Shown here: in pieces, positions 16,130-23,589 of the stretch
How the letters are laid out: each line of letters opens with the position of its first letter
How positions within the stretch are numbered: the stretch's first letter is position 1
NCBI RefSeq assembly: GCF_947488945.1
Contig: NZ_CANLBS010000030.1
Location: 1-62,930 of the forward strand
Direction: 5' to 3'
Length of the DNA stretch: 62,930 bases
Origin: an uncultured Streptomyces sp.
GTDB taxonomy: Bacteria > Actinomycetota > Actinomycetes > Streptomycetales > Streptomycetaceae
The notes under the pieces: model-generated
Told to the model about the DNA's origin: nothing
The model's input: the letters and a program-made list of their open reading frames with translations, nothing else
Database searches by the model: none
Position numbers and translations under genes: made by a program

Positions 16130-17377
16130 TCAGGCTTCCCTTTCCGTGGTGTCCGTGGCGGGGCCGGTGACGCCGGCGGCAGCGAGCTTCTTGCCGTACT
16201 CCTCCTCGCTGAGGTTGCGCCAGGAGGTCAGGGACACGTCCGGGCGATAGAGCTTCTCCGGGGGCGCGTCGGTCACGTCGACCATCCAGGCGTCCTGGCC
16301 GGAGAACTGGCCGTGGAACAGCCAGCGGACGGCGCCCAGGTACTTGGCGTAGAAGCGGAGCGTGTCCCAGCCCTGGGTGAAGTTGACCATCACGCCGACG
16401 TACTGGTGGTTGTCGGCGTCGACCGGAACGTAGAACTCGTAGTGGATGAACTTGGGGTAGGCGATTCGCAGCACGCCCGGCATCGACAGGGACGCGAAGC
16501 CCGGGAACTCCTGCGCCTCGATCACCGGGTCGACGGCGTCGGTCTTGCCGGTGTTGCCGAGGTTGAACGTCTCCTCGGGCGGCTGCTTCTTCCACCACCG
16601 CTTGTTGGACCAGCGGCCCACGCCCGGGAAGTCGGCCTCCCAGTAGACCTCGTCCTGGACGCGGTAGATCCAGCGGCCCTTCGGCACGATCCGGGTGATG
16701 TTCCACGTCGGCATCGGTTTGAACAGCCGCCACAGGGCCGTCCGGTGGAGGTACTTGGCGTGTCCCTCGTCGAAGCCGTTCTCGCAGGCGAAGCGCCAGT
16801 TGCCACCACGCGGCTCGATGCGGCCGCCCATCACGAAGGCGTTCGACACCAGCTCCTCGGGAAGCTGCTCGTCGATCGGGTGCGGTTCCTCCTCGGCGAC
16901 CGGCATGTACACCCAGACCATGCCGAGGCGCTCCTCGACGGCGTACGTGCGCACACCCAGCTTGCCCGTGAGACGGCAGCCGGGACCGTCGGTGATGACC
17001 GCGGACAGTTTGCCCGTGGGCAGGTCGAAGGTCCAGCCGTGGTACGGGCAGCTGACAGTGCCGGGGAACTGCTGGTCGCCCTCGGACAGCGGGACACCGC
17101 GGTGCGGGCAGCGATCGTGCAGCGCGTACACCTTTCCGCTGTCGCGGATCAGCGTGATCTTCTCGCCGCACAGCGTGAACGGCTTCGGGTCGCCGGTGAT
17201 GTGGCTCGCCCAGGTGACCGGGTACCAGTAGCCGCGGAAGCCTGACGCCGCCGCGTCGTAGTGGGGCCAGGACGACCAGTCCTGGCGGCCGATCTTGTCG
17301 GCGGATCCGCGGCGCGCCGGGGTGGACTCTCTCGCGGCGGTCTTCTTCACCGCGGGGGGACGTTCGCTCGTCGTCAT
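16130..17377 (-). CDS. Rieske non-heme iron aromatic oxygenase, alpha subunit
   Basis: A 415-aa oxygenase. The N-terminal Rieske domain binds [2Fe-2S] through C90-P-H92 and C110-x2-H113 (CPHRG...CPYHGW). The catalytic domain carries the mononuclear iron motif NGFDEGHAKYLH (H206, H211). The Rieske segment and overall arrangement recall CarAa-type homotrimeric oxygenases rather than alpha-beta enzymes, and no beta subunit is encoded nearby. It would hydroxylate the aromatic ring ahead of LigB cleavage. ATG 17377 has GGAGG upstream. It is the first gene of the operon running to IclR at 12807, with two operator-like palindromes in the promoter region shared with the CoA ligase. Confidence 0.93.
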   Translation of the reverse strand: MTTSERPPAVKKTAARESTPARRGSADKIGRQDWSSWPHYDAAASGFRGYWYPVTWASHITGDPKPFTLCGEKITLIRDSGKVYALHDRCPHRGVPLSEGDQQFPGTVSCPYHGWTFDLPTGKLSAVITDGPGCRLTGKLGVRTYAVEERLGMVWVYMPVAEEEPHPIDEQLPEELVSNAFVMGGRIEPRGGNWRFACENGFDEGHAKYLHRTALWRLFKPMPTWNITRIVPKGRWIYRVQDEVYWEADFPGVGRWSNKRWWKKQPPEETFNLGNTGKTDAVDPVIEAQEFPGFASLSMPGVLRIAYPKFIHYEFYVPVDADNHQYVGVMVNFTQGWDTLRFYAKYLGAVRWLFHGQFSGQDAWMVDVTDAPPEKLYRPDVSLTSWRNLSEEEYGKKLAAAGVTGPATDTTEREA

Positions 17378-17451
17378 CTCGTCGTGACCTCCAGCTCCAG
17401 TGGGTCTGCGGCACGAGCATCCGGCGAGACGCTGCGCCTGCCTATGAACCT

Positions 17452-17468
17452 GTTCCGGTGAGCGGACC
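17452..17468. promoter_or_regulatory. Candidate IclR-type operator (site 3)
   Basis: GTTCCGGTGAGCGGACC, 15/17 matches to GGTCCGCTGAGCGGACC. It lies in the 161-bp divergent promoter region between the Rieske operon and the CoA ligase. Confidence 0.6.
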
Positions 17469-17479
17469 GTGGCGGCGGC

Positions 17480-17496
17480 GGACCGGTCAGCGAACC
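17480..17496. promoter_or_regulatory. Candidate IclR-type operator (site 4)
   Basis: GGACCGGTCAGCGAACC; its reverse complement matches the palindrome in 14/17 positions. It is 28 bp centre-to-centre from site 3, so two dimers could bind the same promoter region. Confidence 0.55.
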
Positions 17497-17538
17497 ACTG
17501 CTCTTGATCACCCGAAGGCAGGCGAACAGCATCCGTTC

Positions 17539-19032
17539 ATGAACCGCATGACAATTCCCGGCCTGGTCGACGCGGCGGCCGCAGACCACGGCGAGCGGGC
17601 CTTCCTCACCGTCGACGGCGTCCGTCGCACCTACGCGCAGACGCGAACGGCCGCAGCCACGATGGCCGGCGCGCTGGCGGACCGAGGCTGTCGGCCGGGG
17701 GACCGGGTCGCCACGCTGCTCTCCAATCGCGTCGAACTCGTCGATGTGGTGCTCGGATGCGCCTGGCTCGGTGCGGTCGTGGTCCCGCTCAACACGGCAC
17801 TGCATGGCCGGCTGCTGCGGCACGCACTGGACGAGTCGGAAGCGCGGTTCCTTTACGTGGAGGAGGACCTGGCCGCGCGTGTGGGCGAGGTGGGATACGC
17901 GGGACAGGTATGGGTGGCGGGTTCGTCGTCGGCGCCCGTCCACGGCGTCGCGCGTGCGCTCGACCCCTACCCCTCCCGTCCCGGTGACACGGCCGCCATC
18001 CTCTTCACCTCCGGCACCACCGGTCCCTCCCGCGGCGTGCGCTGCCCGCACGCCCAGTTCGTCTGGTGGGGCCGGAACGTGGCCGACTCACTGCGGCTGA
18101 ACACCGACGACACCCTCTACACGTGCCTGCCCCTGTTCCACACCAACGCCCTCCACGCGCTGGCACAGGCGGTGACCGTGGGGGCCTCGGTGGTCGTGGA
18201 TCGCCGGTTCTCCGCGTCCAGGTACTGGGCGCGTGCCGCCGGGGCTCGGGCCACCTGCGTGTATGTGCTGGGCGCCATGGTGCCGATGCTGCTCGCGCAG
18301 CCGCCCGGGCCCGACGACCGGGCGCACCGGGCCTGGCGCGGGCTCGGCCCCGGCACGCCCGGCGCGCTGTGGGACGTGTTCCGAGAGCGGTTCGGCGTGA
18401 CCCTCGTCGACGGGTTCGGTTCCACGGAGACCAACCTGGTCATCGGCTCCGTACCCGAGGACTGCCGCCCCGGTTACATGGGCACGGTGCGCGAAGGCTT
18501 CGAGGCGCGGGTCGTCGACGCGGAGCTCTCGTGCGTGCCGGACGGAACGCCCGGGGAGCTCGTCGTCCGCACCGACCAGGAACATGCCTTCGCCACGGGC
18601 TACCTGGGCTATGCGGCCCCGGCTCCGGGCGCGTGGCGCCGCACCGGGGACCGTGTGGTGCGCGAGCCCGACGGCTGGTTCCGCTTCGTCGACCGCGTCA
18701 AGGACTGCATCCGGCGCCGCGGCGAGAACATCTCGTCCTACGAGGTCGAGGTCGCGCTGCAGGCGCATCCCGACATCGCCGAGGCGGCCGCGTTCCCGGT
18801 CCCGTCCGAACTCGCCGAGGACGAGGTGATGGTGGCGGTCGTCCCGCGCGCCGGCCGCGCGCTCGACCCGGCGCAGGTGGCGAGACATTGCGCGACGGAG
18901 CTCCCCGCGTTCGCGGTGCCACGGTATGTGGACGTGGTCGCGGCGTTGCCGCTCACAGAGACGGGAAAGGTACGCAAGTCCGTGCTGCGGGGGCGGGGGG
19001 TGACCGGGGAGACGTGGGACCGGTGCGGGTAG
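17539..19032 (+). CDS. AMP-dependent acyl-CoA synthetase/ligase
   Basis: A 497-aa ANL-superfamily enzyme activating a carboxylic acid to its CoA thioester via an acyl-AMP. The P-loop-like A3 motif is AILFTSGTTGPSRGV, A5 is DGFGSTETN, A7 GDRVVREPDGWFRFVDR, A8 KDCIRRRGENISSYEVE and the catalytic Lys is in LTETGKVRKSVL. ATG 17539 is chosen over upstream in-frame codons because homology starts at MTIPGLVDAAA; ATG 17548 is also possible and no strong ribosome site separates them. It is divergent from the Rieske operon. With the enoyl-CoA hydratase and CoA transferase it suggests a CoA-thioester branch. The acid substrate is unknown. Confidence 0.9.
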   Translation: MNRMTIPGLVDAAAADHGERAFLTVDGVRRTYAQTRTAAATMAGALADRGCRPGDRVATLLSNRVELVDVVLGCAWLGAVVVPLNTALHGRLLRHALDESEARFLYVEEDLAARVGEVGYAGQVWVAGSSSAPVHGVARALDPYPSRPGDTAAILFTSGTTGPSRGVRCPHAQFVWWGRNVADSLRLNTDDTLYTCLPLFHTNALHALAQAVTVGASVVVDRRFSASRYWARAAGARATCVYVLGAMVPMLLAQPPGPDDRAHRAWRGLGPGTPGALWDVFRERFGVTLVDGFGSTETNLVIGSVPEDCRPGYMGTVREGFEARVVDAELSCVPDGTPGELVVRTDQEHAFATGYLGYAAPAPGAWRRTGDRVVREPDGWFRFVDRVKDCIRRRGENISSYEVEVALQAHPDIAEAAAFPVPSELAEDEVMVAVVPRAGRALDPAQVARHCATELPAFAVPRYVDVVAALPLTETGKVRKSVLRGRGVTGETWDRCG

Positions 19033-19137
19033 AGCGCGTACCGGCAGGGTGCGGGTCATGGGCATGTTGCGGGGGCGTGGGAACCCCGACCGGCTCCCAC
19101 GCCCCCTCACCCGGGCGACGACGCACAGCCCGAGCTT

Positions 19138-20085
19138 TCACCCGGGCAGCAGCACCGCCCGCCCCCGCACCCGACCGCCGCGCAGGGCGTCGAGTGCCGT
19201 GGAAGCGTCCGCCAGTGCGAACTCCTCGACAGCCACGTGCAGTTCACCCTCAGCGAGCCGCCGGACCAGGTCACCGGAAACCTCGCGGGCCCGGCGCTCC
19301 TGGCGGATCATGTTCACCGGCACCAGCGCCACCTCGTCGAGCAGCCAGCTCGGCAGATCAAGCTCCACGCCCGGGCCCGCCACGTACCCGATGACCACGG
19401 CGCGTCCGCCCTGCCGCACCCACCGGCTGCGGCCGACAAGGCCGGCGCCGCCGAGCGTGTCGACGAGCAGCGAGGCCGACCGGTCCCGGGCGAGACCCGC
19501 CGCGTCCTCCAGCGTCACGGCCTCCGCGCCCTTCGGCACGTCGGCCAGCTGGTCCTCCCGGCCGACCACACCGGTCACCCGCGCGCCCGCGGCCAGCGCC
19601 TGCTGCGCCACCATCGCGCCCACCGCGCCGGCGGCGCCGACCACGACGACGTCCTCGTCCGGGCCGATCCGGGCGACGTCGTGCAGAGCCACGTACGCGG
19701 TCGTGGCGGGGACGAAGAAGCTCGCTGCCACGGAGGGGGCGAGTGGAGCCGCGAGCGGGGTGACGGCCTTGCGCTTGACGCTGACCCGCTCCGCCCACGT
19801 GCCGTCGCGCAGGAGGCCCAGGCCGCCACCGCGCAGCACGACCTGCGTGCCCGGTGCGAGGCCGGAGTCGGCGTCGGCCTCCAGGACCGTGCCCGCCCCC
19901 TCGACACCGCCGACGTACGGCAGTGCGGGCTTCAGCTCGAAGTCGCCGGTGGCGACGGTGACGTCGAGGTGCGAGACGCCGCCCGCCGTGACCTGGACGA
20001 GGACCTCGCCCGGTGCGCGAACGGGCTCCGGGACCTCGTCGAGGACCGGTGCGGCGCCCCACGCGTGGAACCGTACGGCCCGCAT
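19138..20085 (-). CDS. MDR-superfamily NADPH:quinone-type oxidoreductase 1
   Basis: A 315-aa medium-chain reductase/dehydrogenase. The N-terminal GroES-like domain (MRAVRFHAWGAAPVL) is followed by a Rossmann domain with VVVVGAAGAVGAMVAQQALAAGA. There are no structural or catalytic zinc Cys clusters, so it belongs to the zinc-independent quinone oxidoreductase/enoyl-reductase branch. It has a paralogue in the island at 32381 with clearly similar blocks (LLRDGTWAERV/LSRDGAWSEHA; LVPVNMI/LLPVNMI). Its ATG shares one base with the upstream hydrolase stop (TGATG), so it is the third gene of the operon starting at 21826. It may reduce an unsaturated intermediate. Confidence 0.85.
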   Translation of the reverse strand: MRAVRFHAWGAAPVLDEVPEPVRAPGEVLVQVTAGGVSHLDVTVATGDFELKPALPYVGGVEGAGTVLEADADSGLAPGTQVVLRGGGLGLLRDGTWAERVSVKRKAVTPLAAPLAPSVAASFFVPATTAYVALHDVARIGPDEDVVVVGAAGAVGAMVAQQALAAGARVTGVVGREDQLADVPKGAEAVTLEDAAGLARDRSASLLVDTLGGAGLVGRSRWVRQGGRAVVIGYVAGPGVELDLPSWLLDEVALVPVNMIRQERRAREVSGDLVRRLAEGELHVAVEEFALADASTALDALRGGRVRGRAVLLPG

Positions 20086-20939
20086 CAGCCGGCCGCCTTG
20101 GCGATGAACTCGAGGCTGATGGGGTTGTAGCGTTCGGCCTGCTCGTGCTGCGGCCAGTGCCCGCAGTCCTCGAACAGTTCAAGGCGTGAACCGCGGATGC
20201 CCTCGTGCAGCGCTGTCGCCTCGGGGGTGTCGCCGAACGGGTTCTGTCGTCCCCACACCACCAGCGTCGGCTGGGTGATCCGGGCCAGGTGCTCGGGGCG
20301 CAGCAGGTTGCGCTGACGGCGTTCCATGTCCTGGAGGGAGAGGAGGTTGTCGACGCCCGCGACGAACTCCGGGGTGTGGTAGATCGCGTGCCGGACCTCG
20401 ACCAGTTCCTCGGTCGCGGAGGCGTCGTCGGCCATGAGCAGCCGCATCCGCTTGCGGGTCAGGTCGATGTCGTCGGAGGTGACGGCCTTCTTGGTGCTGG
20501 TGCGGATGCGGTCCATGACCTCCGGGTTGGCCACGGTGCCGCCGGAGCAGAGGAGCTGGAGGCTGCGCACCCGCTCGGGGTGTTCGATGGCGGCGCGGGC
20601 GCCGACCCAGCCGCCCAGGGACTCGCCGACGATGTGGGCGCTGTCGACGCCGACGGCGTCCAGGTAGTCGAAGAGGTGCGTGACGTAGTCGGCGATCTCG
20701 TACGGCTTGTCGGGCTTACCGGTGTAGCCGTGGCCGAGCATGTCGATGGCGTGCAGGTCGTAGGCGGCGTGCGCGGTGATGTTGCGCGCGAAGGCCTCCA
20801 GGTGGCCGCTGGTGCCGTGCAGGAAGACGACGGCCTGGGCGTCCGGGTCGCCGGCGCGCAGGGTGCGCGTGGGGACGCCGGCGGCGTCGACGTACTCGAC
20901 GCGGAAAGGGGTGGGGCTGATCTCGGTCCAGATGGACAT
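20085..20939 (-). CDS. Alpha/beta hydrolase, meta-cleavage product hydrolase-like (second copy)
   Basis: A 284-aa serine hydrolase with FLHGTSGHLEAF (oxyanion), DMLGHGYTGKP, nucleophile Ser107 in IVGESLGGWVG, an acidic residue near VVWGRQNPFGD and His in FEDCGHWPQHEQ. The set is typical of 2-hydroxymuconate-semialdehyde or related C-C bond hydrolases. ATG 20939 is selected; the open frame upstream is a shadow of the previous gene. It sits 38 bp after another hydrolase of the same class and overlaps the MDR gene by one base. Two tandem C-C hydrolases may serve different ring-fission products or different steps. Confidence 0.85.
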   Translation of the reverse strand: MSIWTEISPTPFRVEYVDAAGVPTRTLRAGDPDAQAVVFLHGTSGHLEAFARNITAHAAYDLHAIDMLGHGYTGKPDKPYEIADYVTHLFDYLDAVGVDSAHIVGESLGGWVGARAAIEHPERVRSLQLLCSGGTVANPEVMDRIRTSTKKAVTSDDIDLTRKRMRLLMADDASATEELVEVRHAIYHTPEFVAGVDNLLSLQDMERRQRNLLRPEHLARITQPTLVVWGRQNPFGDTPEATALHEGIRGSRLELFEDCGHWPQHEQAERYNPISLEFIAKAAG

Positions 20940-20977
20940 GTGCACTCCGTAAGACGGTCGGGGAGGGTGGGAAAGCT

Positions 20978-21826
20978 TCAGTTCCAGGAGTCGAGGAAGC
21001 CGCTGACCACCGAGTGGTAGGCCTCGGGGCGTTCCTCCTGGAGGTGGTGGGAGGCGTGGTCCATCACGTGGAGGCTCCCGCCGGGCACCATGCGAGCGAG
21101 CATCAGCGGGTAGTCCGGGGTGAGGAACGCGTCCTGCATGCCCCACATGAACAGGGTCGGAGCCTTGATCCGGCCCAGCTCCTCGGTGAGGTCCTGCCAG
21201 TCGCCGCGCGGCGAGTCGGACATGGCCGCGAGCGCGCGCTCGCCCTCGTCGAGGCTCTGCTCGTAGCGCAGCGTCAGTGTCTCCTCGGGGAGCTTCGCGC
21301 CGTCGTACCACTCCAGTTTCGTGATGAGCTGCCGCATTTTCTCGCGGGTCGGGCCCTCGCCGCCGTAGTAGACGTCCCGGGCCGTTCGGCCGCGGTGACC
21401 GTTCTCGGGCAGCGGCGCGAGCGGGCCGTAGAAGACGGGCATGCTGCCGGTGATGACGAGGGAGCGGACACGGTCCGGGTACTTCGCCGCGAGGTTGAGG
21501 GCGATGGTGCCGCCCCACGAGTTGCACACGAAGTCGGCGCGGTCGACGCCCAGCGTGTCGAGCAGACCGACCGTCCTCGCCGCGTGGTGGTCCCACATCG
21601 GGCCCTCGATGCGGGACTTCTCCGATTTGCCGTACTGGTGGATGTCGACGAGCAGACAGCGCCGGTCGGCTGCGAACAGGGGCGCGACGGGCCCGAAGTC
21701 GCTCCACGCGGTGCATCCGGGGCCTCCACCGTGCAGGAACACCGTGTCGGGACCCGATCCGAGGTCGTGGTAGTGGTAACGGATGCCCGCGCCGTCCGCG
21801 TAGCGGCTCTCCGGTGCTGGTGACAT
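20978..21826 (-). CDS. Alpha/beta hydrolase, MhpC/BphD/HsaD-like meta-cleavage product hydrolase
   Basis: A 282-aa hydrolase with the family signature FLHGGGPGCTAWSDFGP and nucleophile Ser103 in CNSWGGTIALNLA, as in carbon-carbon hydrolases of biphenyl, phenylpropionate and steroid pathways. Strand 5 reads VDIHQYGKSEK; Asp is in MWGMQDAFLTPD and the catalytic His in VMDHASHHLQEE. It should cleave the ring-opened 2-hydroxy-6-oxodienoate to 2-hydroxypentadienoate plus an acid, feeding the MhpD homologue. ATG 21826 leads the three-gene operon, with an operator-like palindrome ~75 bp upstream. Confidence 0.9.
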   Translation of the reverse strand: MSPAPESRYADGAGIRYHYHDLGSGPDTVFLHGGGPGCTAWSDFGPVAPLFAADRRCLLVDIHQYGKSEKSRIEGPMWDHHAARTVGLLDTLGVDRADFVCNSWGGTIALNLAAKYPDRVRSLVITGSMPVFYGPLAPLPENGHRGRTARDVYYGGEGPTREKMRQLITKLEWYDGAKLPEETLTLRYEQSLDEGERALAAMSDSPRGDWQDLTEELGRIKAPTLFMWGMQDAFLTPDYPLMLARMVPGGSLHVMDHASHHLQEERPEAYHSVVSGFLDSWN

Positions 21827-21900
21827 GCGAGTCCTTCCGTACGAATGCGGGGGGTACGGTCCCGAGCCCATCACCGCACCGGGCGCGGACCCAGCTCAGC

Positions 21901-21917
21901 GGTCCGCTCAGCGAACC
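21901..21917. promoter_or_regulatory. Candidate IclR-type operator (site 5)
   Basis: GGTCCGCTCAGCGAACC; the reverse complement GGTTCGCTGAGCGGACC matches the palindrome in 16/17. It sits ~75 bp upstream of the hydrolase-hydrolase-MDR operon, in the gap after the SDR stop. Confidence 0.6.
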
Positions 21918-21933
21918 CCTCCCGCCAGGCGGC

Positions 21934-22713
21934 TCACTGGGCGGTGTATCCGCCGTCCACGTGCATCACCGCACCGGTGGTGAAGGCCGATCCGGCGGCG
22001 AGCAGGGGGAGCACCGCGTGCGCGATGTCCTCGGGCCTGCCCCACCGGCCCAGCGGCACCTTGGTGGTGAAGGCGGCCTGGGCGGCGGCATCGCTGGTGG
22101 TGTCGCCCTCGTTCATGGGCGTACGCACGGGGCCGGGGGCGACGCAGTTCACGGTGACGCCGGTTCCGGCGACCTCAAGGGCCACCGACCGGGTGAGCGC
22201 GGCGACCGCGCCCTTGGTGGCGGCGTATCCGCTGCGCTCGGGGGCGCCGGTCGAACCGAGCACGGAGCCGATCGTGACGATGCGCCCGTGACCGGCGTCG
22301 AGCATGCCGGGCAGGACCGCGCGGATCGCCAGCCACGTCCCCATGACGTTGGTGTCGAGAGCGGCTCGGAAGTCGTCAGGCGTCAGGGCGAGCACCGAGC
22401 CGCGCGCCAGGCGTCCGGCTGCCGTCACCAGGCCGGTGACCGGCCCCCAACGGTCCGTCGCCAGGCCCACGGCCTCGGCCAGCGCCTCCGGCTCCGTGGT
22501 GTCCGCGACGAGCGCCAGGTGCGTGTTCCCGTGAGTACGCCCGAGCCGGTGCCCCGCCGTGCGGCACCGTTCCGCTGAACGCCCGGTGACCACGACGGGC
22601 CTCCCGGCGCGGGCTACGGCCTCGGCGACCGCGAGGCCGATCCCGCTCGTGCCGCCCGTGACGAGCACGGGCCCGGCCTGTGCGGCTTCCTCGATGTGGT
22701 GTGCGCATATCAT
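21934..22713 (-). CDS. Short-chain dehydrogenase/reductase
   Basis: A 259-aa classical SDR: cofactor motif VLVTGGTSGIGLAVAEA, catalytic Ser in IGSVLGSTG, then YAATKGA with Tyr and Lys, and PG motif NCVAPGPVRTPMNEG. ATG 22713 gives a short lead (ICAHHIEEAA) before the first strand. The NNAG motif is replaced by VTAAGRLARGS, which is tolerated in some SDRs. A strong hairpin lies between it and the upstream enoyl-CoA hydratase gene. It likely oxidises or reduces a hydroxy/keto intermediate; the substrate cannot be read from sequence. Confidence 0.88.
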   Translation of the reverse strand: MICAHHIEEAAQAGPVLVTGGTSGIGLAVAEAVARAGRPVVVTGRSAERCRTAGHRLGRTHGNTHLALVADTTEPEALAEAVGLATDRWGPVTGLVTAAGRLARGSVLALTPDDFRAALDTNVMGTWLAIRAVLPGMLDAGHGRIVTIGSVLGSTGAPERSGYAATKGAVAALTRSVALEVAGTGVTVNCVAPGPVRTPMNEGDTTSDAAAQAAFTTKVPLGRWGRPEDIAHAVLPLLAAGSAFTTGAVMHVDGGYTAQ

Positions 22714-22747
22714 CCGGTGAGCATGCGGAACGGCCGGGGACACGCCA

Positions 22748-22780
22748 ACGCGGGTGGTCCGGCCACCGGACCACCCGCGT
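22748..22780 (-). terminator. Strong stem-loop after the enoyl-CoA hydratase gene
   Basis: A perfect 15-bp stem (ACGCGGGTGGTCCGG / CCGGACCACCCGCGT) with a CCA loop lies 12 bp downstream of the hydratase stop and upstream of the SDR start. It is likely to terminate or attenuate the minus-strand transcript before the SDR gene. Confidence 0.75.
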
Positions 22781-22791
22781 CGGGCCTGTCG

Positions 22792-23589
22792 TCACCGCCC
22801 GGTGAACACCGGCGCCCGCTTGTCGAGGAATGCCTGAAGCCCTTCCGCCGCGTCGGCCGTCCCGGTCAGGTCGGCGACGCCTCTCTCCTCGCGTTCCAGG
22901 GCCTGCTCGACGGGTAGCCCGAACCCCTCGTCGACGACCCGTTTGAGCAGCCCGATGGCGGCCGTGGGCTGCGCGGCGAGCCGACGGGCCCGTTCGGCCA
23001 CCACCGTGTCGAACTCGGCCTGCTCCACGACGAGATCGACAAGCCCGAGTTCCAAGGCCCGCTGCGGTCTCAGACCCTCCCCCTCGATCATCAGCCGCTT
23101 CGCCACGTGCGGGCCGACCAACCGGGGGAGGCGCTGACTGCCGCCGGCCCCGGGGAACAGCCCGAGCCGCATCTCCGGGAAGCCGAACGTGGCCTCCGAC
23201 GCCAGGACCCGCAGATCGCAGGCGAGTGCCAACTCGGCCCCTCCGCCGAGCGCGTGGCCGTTCATCGCCGCCACGACCGGCTTGGGTGCCTGCTCGATCA
23301 CCCGCTGCACGTCGATCCAGCGGCGCATCTTCGCCTGGTTCGCCACGGAGAGGTCCCGCATCACGGCGATGTCGGCGCCCGCGATGAAGAACCGGCCCGT
23401 GCCGGTGATGACGACGCACCGCACGTCAGGGTCGGCGGCGAGGGGCCGCAGGACCGTGAGGAACTCCTCGATCATGGCCGGGTTCACGGCGTTCGCCTTG
23501 GGCCGGTCCACGCGGATCGTAGCGACGGCGCCGTCACGCGTCACGTGCAGTACGGAGGGTTTCTCCTGGGACATCCTGGCCTCGCTCAT
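22792..23589 (-). CDS. Enoyl-CoA hydratase/isomerase (crotonase family)
   Basis: A 265-aa crotonase. CoA-binding and oxyanion segments are GRFFIAGADIAVM and NGHALGGGAELALACDLR. The catalytic-Glu region is FPEMRLGLFPGAGGSQRLPR, with one of the two Glu typical of hydratases visible (PE) and the second position occupied by GAGG. A pure hydratase assignment is therefore tentative, and isomerase or hydrolase activity is possible. ATG 23589 overlaps the CoA-transferase stop by 4 bp. Together they suggest thioester-level processing of an acyl side chain. Confidence 0.85.
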   Translation of the reverse strand: MSEARMSQEKPSVLHVTRDGAVATIRVDRPKANAVNPAMIEEFLTVLRPLAADPDVRCVVITGTGRFFIAGADIAVMRDLSVANQAKMRRWIDVQRVIEQAPKPVVAAMNGHALGGGAELALACDLRVLASEATFGFPEMRLGLFPGAGGSQRLPRLVGPHVAKRLMIEGEGLRPQRALELGLVDLVVEQAEFDTVVAERARRLAAQPTAAIGLLKRVVDEGFGLPVEQALEREERGVADLTGTADAAEGLQAFLDKRAPVFTGR

